Part shown: positions 34,656 through 43,102 of the stretch, piece by piece
Numbering within the stretch: the first letter of the stretch is position 1
Layout of the letters: each line of letters starts with the position of its first letter
DNA from: an uncultured Ruminococcus sp.
GTDB taxonomy: Bacteria > Bacillota > Clostridia > Oscillospirales > Ruminococcaceae
Length of the DNA stretch: 64,000 bases
Direction of reading: 5' to 3'
NCBI GenBank assembly: GCA_910584195.1
Contig: CAJTYV010000009.1
Location: 47,809 to 111,808, forward strand
The notes under the pieces: generated by a model
What the model saw: the letters and a program-made list of their open reading frames with translations, nothing else
What the model was told of the DNA's origin: nothing
The model's database searches: none
Position numbers and translations under genes: made by a program

Positions 34656-35963
34656 TTAATCATGGAGCTTACGTCTGTCGATAACTCGAACAGCCTTGCC
34701 CTCGCTTCGTACTATGGACTTAGGACTTACAAGATGCACCTTAGGATTGATTCCCAGCATCGTCTTGATAGCAAGAGCCAATGCTTTTTCCTGCTCCTGC
34801 ATGTCTTTCATCTTATCAGAGAACTGTTCGGGGTTCATTTCTACACTGATGTCGAGCGTGTCCGTATTGTTCACACGGTCTACTTCGATAAGATAATTCG
34901 GCGAATATCCCTGTTCTATAAGAACAGTCTCTATCTGCGACGGGAATACGTTTACTCCTCTGATAATCAACATATCGTCGCTTCTTCCCATAGGTTTGCT
35001 CATCTTGATAAGAGTACGTCCGCAGGAGCATTTCTTTCTGCTGAGTACGCAAAGGTCTCTCGTTCTGTATCGAAGAAGCGGAAAAGCTTCCTTTGTTATG
35101 CTTGTGAATACAAGTTCGCCTACTTCTCCGTCAGGAAGAACCTCGCCTGTATCGGGATTTATGATCTCAGGGATAAAATGATCCTCGTTAATGTGCATTC
35201 CTGTCTGCTCCGAACATTCAAAGGCAACGCCCGGACCGCTTGTTTCAGTAAGTCCGTAAATGTCGTAAGCCTTTATGCCGAGGGATTTTTCAATGGAACG
35301 TCTCATTTCCTCAGTCCAAGGTTCTGCGCCGAAAATTCCCGCCTTAAGATTAATGTCATCGGTAGTGTAACCCATATCGTGCAGAGTTTCTCCGATATAA
35401 GCCGCATATGAAGGAGTACAGCAGAGTATGGTAGCTCCGAGGTCGCGCATGAAAGTGATCTGACGCTCGGTATTTCCGCTTGACATAGGCAGCGTAAGAC
35501 AGCCGACTTTATGCGAACCGCCGTTGAGTCCCGGACCGCCTGTAAAAAGTCCGTAACCGTAGCATACCTGACATACGTCCTCGTTAGTTCCGCCTGCCGC
35601 AACGATAGCTCTTGCGCAGCATTCCTCCCAAAGGTCAATGTCGTGCTGAGTGTAGAACGCTACAACACGCTTGCCCGTAGTTCCGCTTGTTGACTGTATT
35701 CTTACACATTCGCTGAGCGGCTTTGCAAGAAGTCCGTAAGGATAAGCATCGCGCAAATCCGATTTTGTAAGAAAAGGCAGCTTGTGCAGATCGTCCGTAG
35801 ACTTAACGTCCTCAGGCTTCACACCCTTTTCGTCCATTAAATCACGGTAATATTTCACGTTCTCGTAAACGTGCTTCACCTGAGCCGCAAGTCTTTCGTC
35901 CTGTAACTTCTTCATGTCCTCACGGGACATACATTCAATTTCCTGATCGCGATAAATTGCCAT
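34656..35963 (-). CDS. paaK: Phenylacetate--CoA ligase (adenylate-forming)
   Basis: 435 aa. Activates aryl acetates to CoA thioesters with ATP. P-loop-like IQSTSGTTGKRV, YGYGLFTGGPGLNGG, YDIYGLTETSGPG and the C-terminal PMGRSDDMLIIRGVNVFPSQIE motifs (in parts) are standard for the anaerobic PaaK group. ATG 35963 has AAGGAG 11 bases before; a GTG three codons up is possible. With IorAB it can interconvert aryl acid, aryl-acetyl-CoA and aryl pyruvate. Confidence 0.93.
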   Translation of the reverse strand: MAIYRDQEIECMSREDMKKLQDERLAAQVKHVYENVKYYRDLMDEKGVKPEDVKSTDDLHKLPFLTKSDLRDAYPYGLLAKPLSECVRIQSTSGTTGKRVVAFYTQHDIDLWEECCARAIVAAGGTNEDVCQVCYGYGLFTGGPGLNGGSHKVGCLTLPMSSGNTERQITFMRDLGATILCCTPSYAAYIGETLHDMGYTTDDINLKAGIFGAEPWTEEMRRSIEKSLGIKAYDIYGLTETSGPGVAFECSEQTGMHINEDHFIPEIINPDTGEVLPDGEVGELVFTSITKEAFPLLRYRTRDLCVLSRKKCSCGRTLIKMSKPMGRSDDMLIIRGVNVFPSQIETVLIEQGYSPNYLIEVDRVNNTDTLDISVEMNPEQFSDKMKDMQEQEKALALAIKTMLGINPKVHLVSPKSIVRSEGKAVRVIDRRKLHD

Positions 35964-35993
35964 TGGTATCACTTCTCCTTTTATATAAATATT

Positions 35994-36521
35994 TTAATAA
36001 TAGTCCTCACTGGTTTTCTTCCCTGTCAGGCATACAGCAATTATCATAACTGTAAAAAGCGCTGTCAGTAATGTTACAAGACCCGATTCTGTAAGAAACG
36101 CTATTCCTGCAACATAGTACAAAAATATACATGGCAGCATTTTGCCGGCAAATGATAGATCCAATATAATGCCAAATAAAGCATAAAGAGCAATCAGTCC
36201 GAAAAGTATTCCGATAAACAGCAGTACCTTTGCAACAGGCGCGATATAGCCGAAATGGTATAGGGACGGCAATGCTTTATTATAAGATATAGTTCTTTCG
36301 CTGAAACTTATACCGCCTTCTTTGTTTGCAGTGCAGTTTTTTCCGTCAGCGCTGTACATATATATAAGTTTCGACGGAAGTTTTGCTATCTTTTTTTCAT
36401 AGATCAATGTTGCTTTAGTCGGCACATATTTTTCAGAATGACTTTTCTGTATGATAACACCGGAAAATATGGATATTACTGCAATCAATCCCAAAATTAC
36501 AGTTATTATTATTTTTTTCAC
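35994..36521 (-). CDS. Unrecognised membrane protein
   Basis: 175 aa. N-terminal TM helix (about 5-24), a ~65-residue polar segment, then three or four TM helices (about 90-168). No family recognised; the layout (TM, small beta-rich segment, TMs) resembles DUF3592-type proteins such as the one at 38088-38711. Sits between paaK and the lipoprotein gene in the interrupted ior cluster, 6 bases from the latter. Confidence 0.7.
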   Translation of the reverse strand: MKKIIITVILGLIAVISIFSGVIIQKSHSEKYVPTKATLIYEKKIAKLPSKLIYMYSADGKNCTANKEGGISFSERTISYNKALPSLYHFGYIAPVAKVLLFIGILFGLIALYALFGIILDLSFAGKMLPCIFLYYVAGIAFLTESGLVTLLTALFTVMIIAVCLTGKKTSEDYY

Positions 36522-36527
36522 CCAATA

Positions 36528-38024
36528 TCACTCCAGATCGTATTCAATGATATTGCTTACTCTTACATAAATCCCGTCAATGTATGCGGTAAGATAAATT
36601 TTGTACTTACCGGGAACATTATTCAAAGTCAGCGCTTTTTCCAAAATATCATGAGTATTCATCGTCAGTTCATTTTCAGCATTTCTTTGCAGAATCTCGA
36701 TACCGTTCTGCTCGACCTGCCAGCTAAGATTCCTAAAGCCGTCATGCTCGTCACGAGTAACGGAATAATCATCGTTCAAGGTAAGCGTAAACGTTTCCAC
36801 AACCTCCGTTTCCGCAATTTTTTTCTGTCTGTAGGAAAAATATTGCATTGGCTCGCCGTTTACAATTACGTCCGCAGAACAGTTATTGAAGGTCGTTCCA
36901 GCTTCACGCCCGATAATAGCTCCGTAATCGTCAGAACCGCCGTTCACATATCCCGAAACATGGACGTTTTCCCAGCACGGAGAGGAGTATATCTCTCCGC
37001 CCACAATTCCCGTACAATGAGTTGCGGAAACATTTGCGTCTTCAAAAGTTATATCCTTTACTGTTATACCCATGCCGTAGCCTATAAAGCCCGACTGAAC
37101 ATAGTCCTCTTTAATATTCATTCCCTTTACAGTGTGACCCTGACCGTCTACCATTCCGGAAAAATAGCAGTTTCCGCTGCTCCAGCCCATTGGCTTCCAG
37201 TCGTATCCGCTCAGGTCTAAATCCGATTCCAAGGTCACATTCATATCAAGTCCGCATATGCCGTTGACATACCACACGACCGAAGCAAGCTGTTCGGGCG
37301 TTGATACACGGAAATTCGGAGCATTCTCCATTGCCCATTCTTTGTCGGCAAGCTCCGCTATATCCCCCGTATCGCACTCTCTTTCCCAATCTGTCGGGAA
37401 GTCCTGCGGTTTACGCTCATATTCGTATTCCGAAACGTCCATGCCCCAGCAGCCATACCACATGTAAGCGTCCGCAAGAAGATAAACTCCCGCACTTTCA
37501 ATATCCGCCGATACGGTACAGTTGTCTGTATTTAAGGAAAAATCCTCCACAGTATCGTAAAAAGCGTTTTCCTCCGAATAGTGAAGCATTATAAGATTTT
37601 TTTCGGGAACTCCTCTTAATTCCGAAATATCATAAGTAAAAGTAAGACGCGGCTCGGTGATCTCATCGTCATATTCAAGCTCTATCGGCACGCCGATAAG
37701 TCCCACAACTCCGCTATGGAGAACATCAACGTTGTACAAATCTGATACCTTTGCATGTTTTTTTATATTGTCCGCACATTTACCCTCAAATGAAATACGT
37801 GTAACCTCGGGTTTTTCTTCATTTTTTATGGTTTTATGGCACTCCTGAAGCTCAGGCAGCGCTTCGGTCTGCTCCTGAGTTTCTTCGGGAACTTCCGATA
37901 TTTCTGCACTGCTTTCGGACGTACTCTCAAAAACTTCATTTTTTTCCTCGGAGGTTTCTCTGCCGCATGAAGAACCACATACCGCAAGTATTGCCGTCAG
38001 CGTAAATGCTAAATATTTTTTCAT
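36528..38024 (-). CDS. Putative lipoprotein with GLUG-like beta-helix repeats
   Basis: 498 aa. Signal with Cys near residue 21 (VCGSSCG); the lipobox is atypical, so simple secretion is possible. An acidic Glu/Ser spacer (25-60) leads to an unassigned domain, then repeats like SGMVDGQGHTVKGMNI, SGFIGYGMGITVKDITF and TGIVGGEIYSSPCWENV (about 290-380) of the GLUG/right-handed beta-helix kind found in clostridial surface proteins. C-terminal Ig-like strand region. ATG 38024 has AGGAG. Function unknown; unrelated to the surrounding metabolic genes. Confidence 0.78.
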   Translation of the reverse strand: MKKYLAFTLTAILAVCGSSCGRETSEEKNEVFESTSESSAEISEVPEETQEQTEALPELQECHKTIKNEEKPEVTRISFEGKCADNIKKHAKVSDLYNVDVLHSGVVGLIGVPIELEYDDEITEPRLTFTYDISELRGVPEKNLIMLHYSEENAFYDTVEDFSLNTDNCTVSADIESAGVYLLADAYMWYGCWGMDVSEYEYERKPQDFPTDWERECDTGDIAELADKEWAMENAPNFRVSTPEQLASVVWYVNGICGLDMNVTLESDLDLSGYDWKPMGWSSGNCYFSGMVDGQGHTVKGMNIKEDYVQSGFIGYGMGITVKDITFEDANVSATHCTGIVGGEIYSSPCWENVHVSGYVNGGSDDYGAIIGREAGTTFNNCSADVIVNGEPMQYFSYRQKKIAETEVVETFTLTLNDDYSVTRDEHDGFRNLSWQVEQNGIEILQRNAENELTMNTHDILEKALTLNNVPGKYKIYLTAYIDGIYVRVSNIIEYDLE

Positions 38025-38060
38025 ATTCACTCCTATTCATTTTTCCTGAAAGCTGTTGTT

Positions 38061-38081
38061 GATAATATCGGGATTCCAAAG
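38061..38081 (+). repeat. Short repeat, copy B (GATAATATcGGGATTCCAAAG)
   Basis: Inverted relative to copy A at 34162-34182, 20 of 21 bases identical. In the 63-base gap between the DUF3592-like and lipoprotein genes. Confidence 0.55.
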
Positions 38082-38087
38082 GGACGA

Positions 38088-38711
38088 TCAATAATAACCA
38101 TACTGATCTTTAAGCTTACAAAGCTTGCGAATGCTGTCGAATAATGTCATAAAAGCTATAAGAGCTCCTGCGCCAAATATCATCAGACCGTCCATATCCC
38201 ACCTGAATAAATTTGCGATCAGAACTGAAAGAACGGCAGAATTTATTCCCCTGATAATGCCGTGAAGCGCCTTTGCTTTTTCAGGGTCTGCTTTAGTACG
38301 CATCTCTATTACAGAACCTATAGTACATACTGTCAGAAATATACTAAGCAAAAATGAAGTCGGCAGACCGTCGTATCTCTTATCGGGATAAAATATCTTA
38401 GGGTTGTCAGGGTCGTAATAGCCATAAACCTTGCTGCCCTCTGACAGCTTGTATGAGTGCCGCTTACTGTCGTGAACGGTATAACTTTTGCCGTCCACGC
38501 TGTATTTATAGTCTGTTATATAATAACTGTTTCCTTTGCGGTGTCTTTGTTTAACGTTGACGGTCACTGCGCTCACTCTTTCGTAGCTTTTGTACCTGAT
38601 ATTCGTATCTGTAAAAATATACACGCTCAGAGTGATAAAAACTGCCGCAATTGCGCCTATTATGACGGATATTACAATATCCGCCTTTGTAACGCTGTAA
38701 TTCTTCTCCAT
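38088..38711 (-). CDS. DUF3592-like membrane protein
   Basis: 207 aa. TM helix at about 12-32, then a beta-rich extracytoplasmic segment DYKYSVDGKSYTVHDS...GSKVYGYYDPDNPKIFYPD characteristic of DUF3592 (given here in parts), then two or three TM helices (about 118-190). Role of the family unknown. 27 bases downstream of iorB, one of the genes that interrupt the ior-paaK cluster. Confidence 0.75.
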   Translation of the reverse strand: MEKNYSVTKADIVISVIIGAIAAVFITLSVYIFTDTNIRYKSYERVSAVTVNVKQRHRKGNSYYITDYKYSVDGKSYTVHDSKRHSYKLSEGSKVYGYYDPDNPKIFYPDKRYDGLPTSFLLSIFLTVCTIGSVIEMRTKADPEKAKALHGIIRGINSAVLSVLIANLFRWDMDGLMIFGAGALIAFMTLFDSIRKLCKLKDQYGYY

Positions 38712-38738
38712 AATATACCCCTATATCATAATTACAAG

Positions 38739-39317
38739 TTATTTCGCCGCGTTTTTGCCAAGCTCGAAAGCCTTTTTATTCAATTCAAGAAACTTTGCCG
38801 GAACACACTGCTCCAGAGCGTTCTGCCAAAGCTCGTCTGCGAAGTCCGTTTTAGCTGCGAGAACTCCCATAAGCACAACGTTCGACGCCTTTGCCGTACC
38901 TGCCTGTTCAGCAAGCGAAAGTGCGTCTGCTGCCGTAAGCTCCACATCGGCTTCGGAAAGCTTTTTTACCAGATCGGCAGGATATTCAGCCGCCCCTGTA
39001 ATTACGGGCATCGGGTCGATCTGCTGTGTGGATGTGATAAGCTTACCGCCCTTTTTAAGATATGGCAGGCAGCGCGCAGCCTCCAAAAGTTCAAATGAAA
39101 TAACAACGTCCGCTTCACCCTTTTCAATAACAGGCGAATATACCTTGTCTCCATATTTTACGTATGTAACAACAGAACCTCCGCGCTGACTCATTCCGTG
39201 AACCTCGCTTACCTTAACATCGTAGCCTTGTGCAAGCAAAACGTTTCCTAAAAGCCGTGAGGCAAGAAGCGAACCCTGTCCGCCTACGCCTACTATCATT
39301 ATTGATCTTGTTTCCAT
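38739..39317 (-). CDS. iorB: Indolepyruvate ferredoxin oxidoreductase, beta subunit
   Basis: 192 aa. The gamma-type 2-oxoacid oxidoreductase domain: IMIVGVGGQGSLLASRLLG, SEVHGMSQRGGSVV and ADVVISFELLEAARCLPYL (parts) are diagnostic. Pairs with IorA (39724-41454) to interconvert aryl pyruvates and aryl-acetyl-CoA with ferredoxin. Separated from iorA by a small acidic gene, which is unusual since the two are normally adjacent. Confidence 0.93.
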   Translation of the reverse strand: METRSIMIVGVGGQGSLLASRLLGNVLLAQGYDVKVSEVHGMSQRGGSVVTYVKYGDKVYSPVIEKGEADVVISFELLEAARCLPYLKKGGKLITSTQQIDPMPVITGAAEYPADLVKKLSEADVELTAADALSLAEQAGTAKASNVVLMGVLAAKTDFADELWQNALEQCVPAKFLELNKKAFELGKNAAK

Positions 39318-39318
39318 T

Positions 39319-39708
39319 TTATTCTCCTTTATATATCAATTCCAGTTCACCGTCAACAAATCCTATGCCGACAGCTTGCCTTGATATGAGTATATCACTG
39401 TACTTTCCGTTTTCAAGATACTCCTTTATCCAAATGGAGATAAGGTTCTGAGCGGCTTTCCAGTCTTTTTTATCTTCATCGGAAAGCTCAACGCAGAAAA
39501 TATCCTCTTCCGATGACCAGCACTCCTCGCAAGCCCAGTCGTCGTCATTTTCATCAAATTTATCACACGCCACAAGCTGTACCGCGTAAATATAATCTTC
39601 AATTGATTCCTCATAAAGATTAAAGCAAAACGCCTTTGCTTCGCCGGGCATTTCGTTGTTTTCAAGTAAATTATCAAGCCAGCTTACAAATTCGCTGTAA
39701 ATATCCAT
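39319..39708 (-). CDS. Small acidic protein inserted between iorA and iorB
   Basis: 129 aa, very acidic, Trp- and Cys-containing (WACEECWSSEEDIF), with a C-terminal strand VGIGFVDGELELIYKG. No family recognised; its size and acidity resemble immunity-type or DUF proteins, but no toxin is adjacent. GGAG precedes ATG 39708; 15 bases after iorA and 1 base before iorB, so it is certainly co-transcribed with them. Confidence 0.7.
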   Translation of the reverse strand: MDIYSEFVSWLDNLLENNEMPGEAKAFCFNLYEESIEDYIYAVQLVACDKFDENDDDWACEECWSSEEDIFCVELSDEDKKDWKAAQNLISIWIKEYLENGKYSDILISRQAVGIGFVDGELELIYKGE

Positions 39709-39723
39709 GATGATTCTCCTCTG

Positions 39724-41454
39724 TCAGATTATTGCACCAAGTCTGCACTGTTCCTTACAGATACCGCAGCCTACGCACTGTGTATGGTCAATAACAGCCT
39801 TGCCGTTTTTCATAGAAATAGCGGGACAGCCGAGTTTCATACAAGCCTTGCAGCCTACGCACTTATCCACATCTGTCTTGAAGGGAACGTTATGTTTAAC
39901 ATATTTAAGCAATGCGCATGGACGACGTGAAATGATTACGCTCGCTTCATCTGCTGCAAGCTCCTCTTTGATAGCTTTTTCCGTTTCGGCAAGACAGTAC
40001 GGGTCTACAACGCGCACACGTTTTATTCCGATAGCCTTGCAAAGTTCCTCAAGATTTACCGCAGCAGCAGGATCGCCCTTGAGATTTTTGCCTGTTGTGG
40101 GATTCTGCTGATGACCTGTCATACCCGTAATCGAATTATCAAGAATAATAACTGTAGAATTGGAATTATTGTATGCTATATTCACAAGTCCTGTCATACC
40201 GCTGTGCATGAAAGTTGAATCGCCTATTACCGCAACGCTTCTGTGCTCAGAATCTGCACCTCTTGCTTTGTTGAAACCGTGAAGTCCCGAAATTGATGCT
40301 CCCATACATATAGTTGTATCAATAGCGGTCAGCGGAGCGGCTGCTCCAAGCGTATAACAGCCTATATCACCGGAAACTGTCACGTCCAGCTTCTTGAGAC
40401 AATAAAACAAACCTCTGTGCGGACAACCGGCGCACATCACAGGAGGACGCACGGGAACGTTTTCATCAAGCTCTGTGAATTCTCTCTTGACACCCAGCAG
40501 CTTTTCCTCTATTACCGACTGATTTATTTCTCCTATGCAACCAAAAATCGACTTTCCCTCGACGTTGTTTACACCGATATTGCGGCAGTGAGCCTCAATA
40601 ATTCCGTCCAGTTCTTCCACAACCACGATACGCTCATATTTAGCGGCAAAGTCACGGATAAGCTGATCCGGCATAGGATTAACTATACCAAGCTTCAGAA
40701 CGGAAACACGGTCGCCCAAAGCCTCCTTTACATACTGATAAGCAGCGCCGTTGGTAATAACGCCGAATTCCGCATTTTCTGACAGTTCAACGCGGTTCAG
40801 GCTGCTTTTTTCGGAAAATTCGATCAGCTTTTTTGTACGCTCCTCAACGAATACATGTCTGCCCTTTGCAAAAGCAGGCATCATAACATATTTCTGAGGA
40901 TTTTTGGAATATTCTTTCAGTTCAAGCTCCTGACGCTCGCAGGTTTCGACAATGCTCTGAGAATGAGCCACGCGAGTTGACATTCTGACGATAACAGGAG
41001 TATCAAAACTTTCGGAAATATCATATGCCGCCTTAACAAAATCACGGCATTCTGCGGAATCAGAGGGTTCAAGCATAGGAACTTTCGCAGCTATCGCGTG
41101 ATGGCGGCTGTCCTGTTCATTCTGAGAGGAATGCATTCCCTGATCGTCCGCGACCGCAATTACAAGTCCGCCGTTTACGCCCGTGTAAGCCGCAGTATAC
41201 AGCGGATCTGCGGCAACGTTAAGTCCAACGTGCTTCATACCGCAAAATGCCCTTGCACCGGCAATAGACGCTCCCAGAGCCGTTTCCATTGCAACCTTTT
41301 CATTAGGCGCCCATTCGGCATACATTTCATCGTATTTAGCCGCTTCCTCGGTTATCTCTGTAGAAGGAGTTCCGGGGTAACTGGATACTATCTTACAGCC
41401 AGCCTCATAAAGTCCGCGAGCAAACGCCTCGTTTCCTAACATTAACTTTTTCAT
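39724..41454 (-). CDS. iorA: Indolepyruvate ferredoxin oxidoreductase, alpha subunit
   Basis: 576 aa. Order: pyrimidine-binding domain (start KKLMLGNEAFARG, YPGTPSTEITE), TPP-binding domain (GDIGCYTLGAAAPL, GDSTFMHSGMTGL) and a C-terminal 2[4Fe-4S] ferredoxin domain with CVGCKACMKLGCP and CVGCGICKEQC. Oxidises aryl pyruvates to aryl-acetyl-CoA or, in the reductive direction, carboxylates aryl-acetyl-CoA. First gene of the transcription unit running to the ACT gene at 34201. Full length. Confidence 0.95.
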   Translation of the reverse strand: MKKLMLGNEAFARGLYEAGCKIVSSYPGTPSTEITEEAAKYDEMYAEWAPNEKVAMETALGASIAGARAFCGMKHVGLNVAADPLYTAAYTGVNGGLVIAVADDQGMHSSQNEQDSRHHAIAAKVPMLEPSDSAECRDFVKAAYDISESFDTPVIVRMSTRVAHSQSIVETCERQELELKEYSKNPQKYVMMPAFAKGRHVFVEERTKKLIEFSEKSSLNRVELSENAEFGVITNGAAYQYVKEALGDRVSVLKLGIVNPMPDQLIRDFAAKYERIVVVEELDGIIEAHCRNIGVNNVEGKSIFGCIGEINQSVIEEKLLGVKREFTELDENVPVRPPVMCAGCPHRGLFYCLKKLDVTVSGDIGCYTLGAAAPLTAIDTTICMGASISGLHGFNKARGADSEHRSVAVIGDSTFMHSGMTGLVNIAYNNSNSTVIILDNSITGMTGHQQNPTTGKNLKGDPAAAVNLEELCKAIGIKRVRVVDPYCLAETEKAIKEELAADEASVIISRRPCALLKYVKHNVPFKTDVDKCVGCKACMKLGCPAISMKNGKAVIDHTQCVGCGICKEQCRLGAII

Positions 41455-41491
41455 TTAATTAAATTCCTTTCTCAAAGTTTTTCTAATATGT

Positions 41492-41519
41492 ATAGTAAAA
41501 ATTAAAAACAAACTTTCAA
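41492..41519 (-). promoter_or_regulatory. Candidate promoter of the ior cluster
   Basis: Minus strand TTGAAA (41514-41519), 16 bp, TACTAT (41492-41497), between the HAD stop and iorA ATG. No terminator separates HAD from iorA, so partial co-transcription is possible. Confidence 0.45.
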
Positions 41520-41521
41520 AT

Positions 41522-42352
41522 TCAGTGGGTTATTTCTCGGATAAGATCAAGATATTTAGCCACACCGTCATCGTCATTTGATTTAATTACAACATTCGCT
41601 TCTGATTTCAAACGGGAATTTCCGTTTGCCACAGCAACCTTAACATCAGCCTGCTTAAACATACTTAAATCGTTTAAATTGTCGCCAAAAGCCACCACAC
41701 GATCAAAGCCATAAGTTTCGCGCAGATATTTAATGCCTATGCCCTTTGAAGCGGCGGCGGAAAAGGTCTCCAAATACCATTTTTTGGTATATATATCCTC
41801 GTACAATTCAAATCCGACGTCTTCAAACTCTTCGATCAAATTTCTTACGGGATAAAGCTTTTCAAGTTCTCCGCAGGAATTAATATAAATCGCTGTTTCG
41901 TCAAGCTCGTCAAGTACATTGTCACACTTGATAAACGGCTGAGCAAACGTTGTATTACGCTCTTCAACATAAGACTGCATGTGCTCATCGGTAATTTTAT
42001 CATAACAAGTTACAAGCCTGTCGCCTGCGAACTTGAACATAAAACAGTGCACATTGTTTTTATGAAAAGCGGAAATAATTCTGCGCGATGTATCTATCGG
42101 TATACATGCCTTTTTAATATACGCACCTCTGCAAGGATCATAAATTCCCGCTCCGTTATTGAGTATGCAGGGCATGTTTAAATTCAGCGGTTCTGTAATA
42201 GCGGCTGCTGAATATACAGTTCTTGCCGTAGCGAATGTGAAGTACATTCCTTCATCTATGAGACGATTTATTGTGCTGACAGTATATTCCGAAAGCTCGG
42301 CTGCCGAATTCAGCAAAGTTCCGTCCAGATCCGATATATATAATGTTTTCAA
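41522..42352 (-). CDS. Cof-type HAD-IIB family phosphatase
   Basis: 276 aa. Motif I YISDLDGTLLN at the very start, motif II TFATART, motif IV VVAFGDNLNDLSMFKQAD. Typical substrates are sugar phosphates or FMN-type metabolites; specificity cannot be read from sequence. I choose the TTG at 42352 because it follows GGGAGGG and places motif I where the family has it; the longer ATG frame would translate through the structured leader. Confidence 0.88.
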   Translation of the reverse strand: MKTLYISDLDGTLLNSAAELSEYTVSTINRLIDEGMYFTFATARTVYSAAAITEPLNLNMPCILNNGAGIYDPCRGAYIKKACIPIDTSRRIISAFHKNNVHCFMFKFAGDRLVTCYDKITDEHMQSYVEERNTTFAQPFIKCDNVLDELDETAIYINSCGELEKLYPVRNLIEEFEDVGFELYEDIYTKKWYLETFSAAASKGIGIKYLRETYGFDRVVAFGDNLNDLSMFKQADVKVAVANGNSRLKSEANVVIKSNDDDGVAKYLDLIREITH

Positions 42353-42419
42353 AATATCCCTCCCAAATTTCAGATAATGAATCGCCTGACAGCATATTTT
42401 AAAACTGTCCGTACAAGAA

Positions 42420-42507
42420 GCAGACGGTTTATGAAAGCAAATCGGGGCATTCAAAAAATGTACTCCGGTCAAATCTTATAAATGCCCCGTCTAAGAGGCG
42501 CGTCTGC
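42420..42507 (-). promoter_or_regulatory. Compound inverted repeat in the HAD leader
   Basis: Outer stem GCAGACG/CGTCTGC (42420-42426, 42501-42507) encloses inner stem CGGGGCATT/AATGCCCCG (42443-42451, 42481-42489) with a 29-base loop. It lies within the ~238-base leader between the promoter at 42598 and the TTG at 42352. A structured leader RNA is likely; no known class recognised. Confidence 0.55.
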
Positions 42508-42597
42508 AATATTTATCGCCATTTTATGACATTTATCGATTTCACTAACAAAAAATGTCTTTTTATGTTATAACGGCGTATTAAACATTCTTTTTCA

Positions 42598-42626
42598 ATT
42601 ATAACATATAGCAAGAAAAAAGTGAA
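42598..42626 (-). promoter_or_regulatory. Promoter of the HAD gene
   Basis: Minus strand TTCACT (42621-42626), 17 bp, TATAAT (42598-42603). The rest of the AT-rich stretch up to 42859 shows no ORF. Confidence 0.6.
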
Positions 42627-42859
42627 GAATTTAATTAATATTCAAAAAATATTTGTAAACAGCTACAAAATATTTATTGTTCTCATGTTCAAAATGACGA
42701 ATAAATTTTAAAAAATATTAATTTCTGCCATTAAATTGCTATTAATTATTGTCTGTTATAATATATTTCCTTCCAAAGAAATTATTTCCGCATTTTAAAT
42801 AAAAACATGTTGAAAACGGTGTGGAATATGTGGAAAAACAATAAATTTATTTTTTGCTA

Positions 42860-42888
42860 TTGACATATCTGCATAACAGAGTTATAAT
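42860..42888 (+). promoter_or_regulatory. Promoter of folT-folC
   Basis: Consensus TTGACA (42860-42865), 17 bp, TATAAT (42883-42888); start expected ~25 bases before the THF aptamer. Confidence 0.85.
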
Positions 42889-42920
42889 AAGTTCAGCGGA
42901 TTTATAATCCGACTAAAATA

Positions 42921-43021
42921 TTGAAGAGTAAAAATGTGTTCGTAAAGTGCCTGCCGAACGGGGAGTTGTCGACAGGACGAAAGACAGTTGTCTGCGGTTC
43001 ACATTTTGCATCCCGCTTTAA
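42921..43021 (+). ncRNA. Tetrahydrofolate (THF) riboswitch aptamer
   Basis: P1 pairs TTGAAG (42921-42926) with CTTTAA (43016-43021); P2 pairs ATGTG with CACAT; P3 pairs CCTG with CAGG. The conserved THF blocks GTTCGTAAAGTGCC, CGAACGGGGAGTTGTCG, GCGGTTCAC and TTGCATCCCGC appear in order. Placed directly before folT, the classic location; binds reduced folates and lowers transporter expression. Confidence 0.92.
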
Positions 43022-43069
43022 GAAATGCAGAATTTAAAAGGCATAAAATTATCGTTTTATGCCTTAAAT

Positions 43070-43102
43070 CCTCCTTCCTAAAAGTGGGAAAGGAGGTTTT
43101 TT
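43070..43102 (+). terminator. THF riboswitch expression platform: terminator containing the SD
   Basis: Stem CCTCCTT (43070-43076) / AAGGAGG (43090-43096) followed by six T, then ATG at 43103. The 3' arm is the folT ribosome site, so the hairpin can both terminate transcription and hide the SD. An upstream hairpin AAGGCATAAAA/TTTTATGCCTT (43038-43065) lies between aptamer and platform. Confidence 0.8.

Noticed and set aside
39319..39708. Immunity protein of a toxin system
   Set aside because: Size and acidity fit, but no toxin or polymorphic-toxin gene lies nearby; placement within ior genes argues against it.
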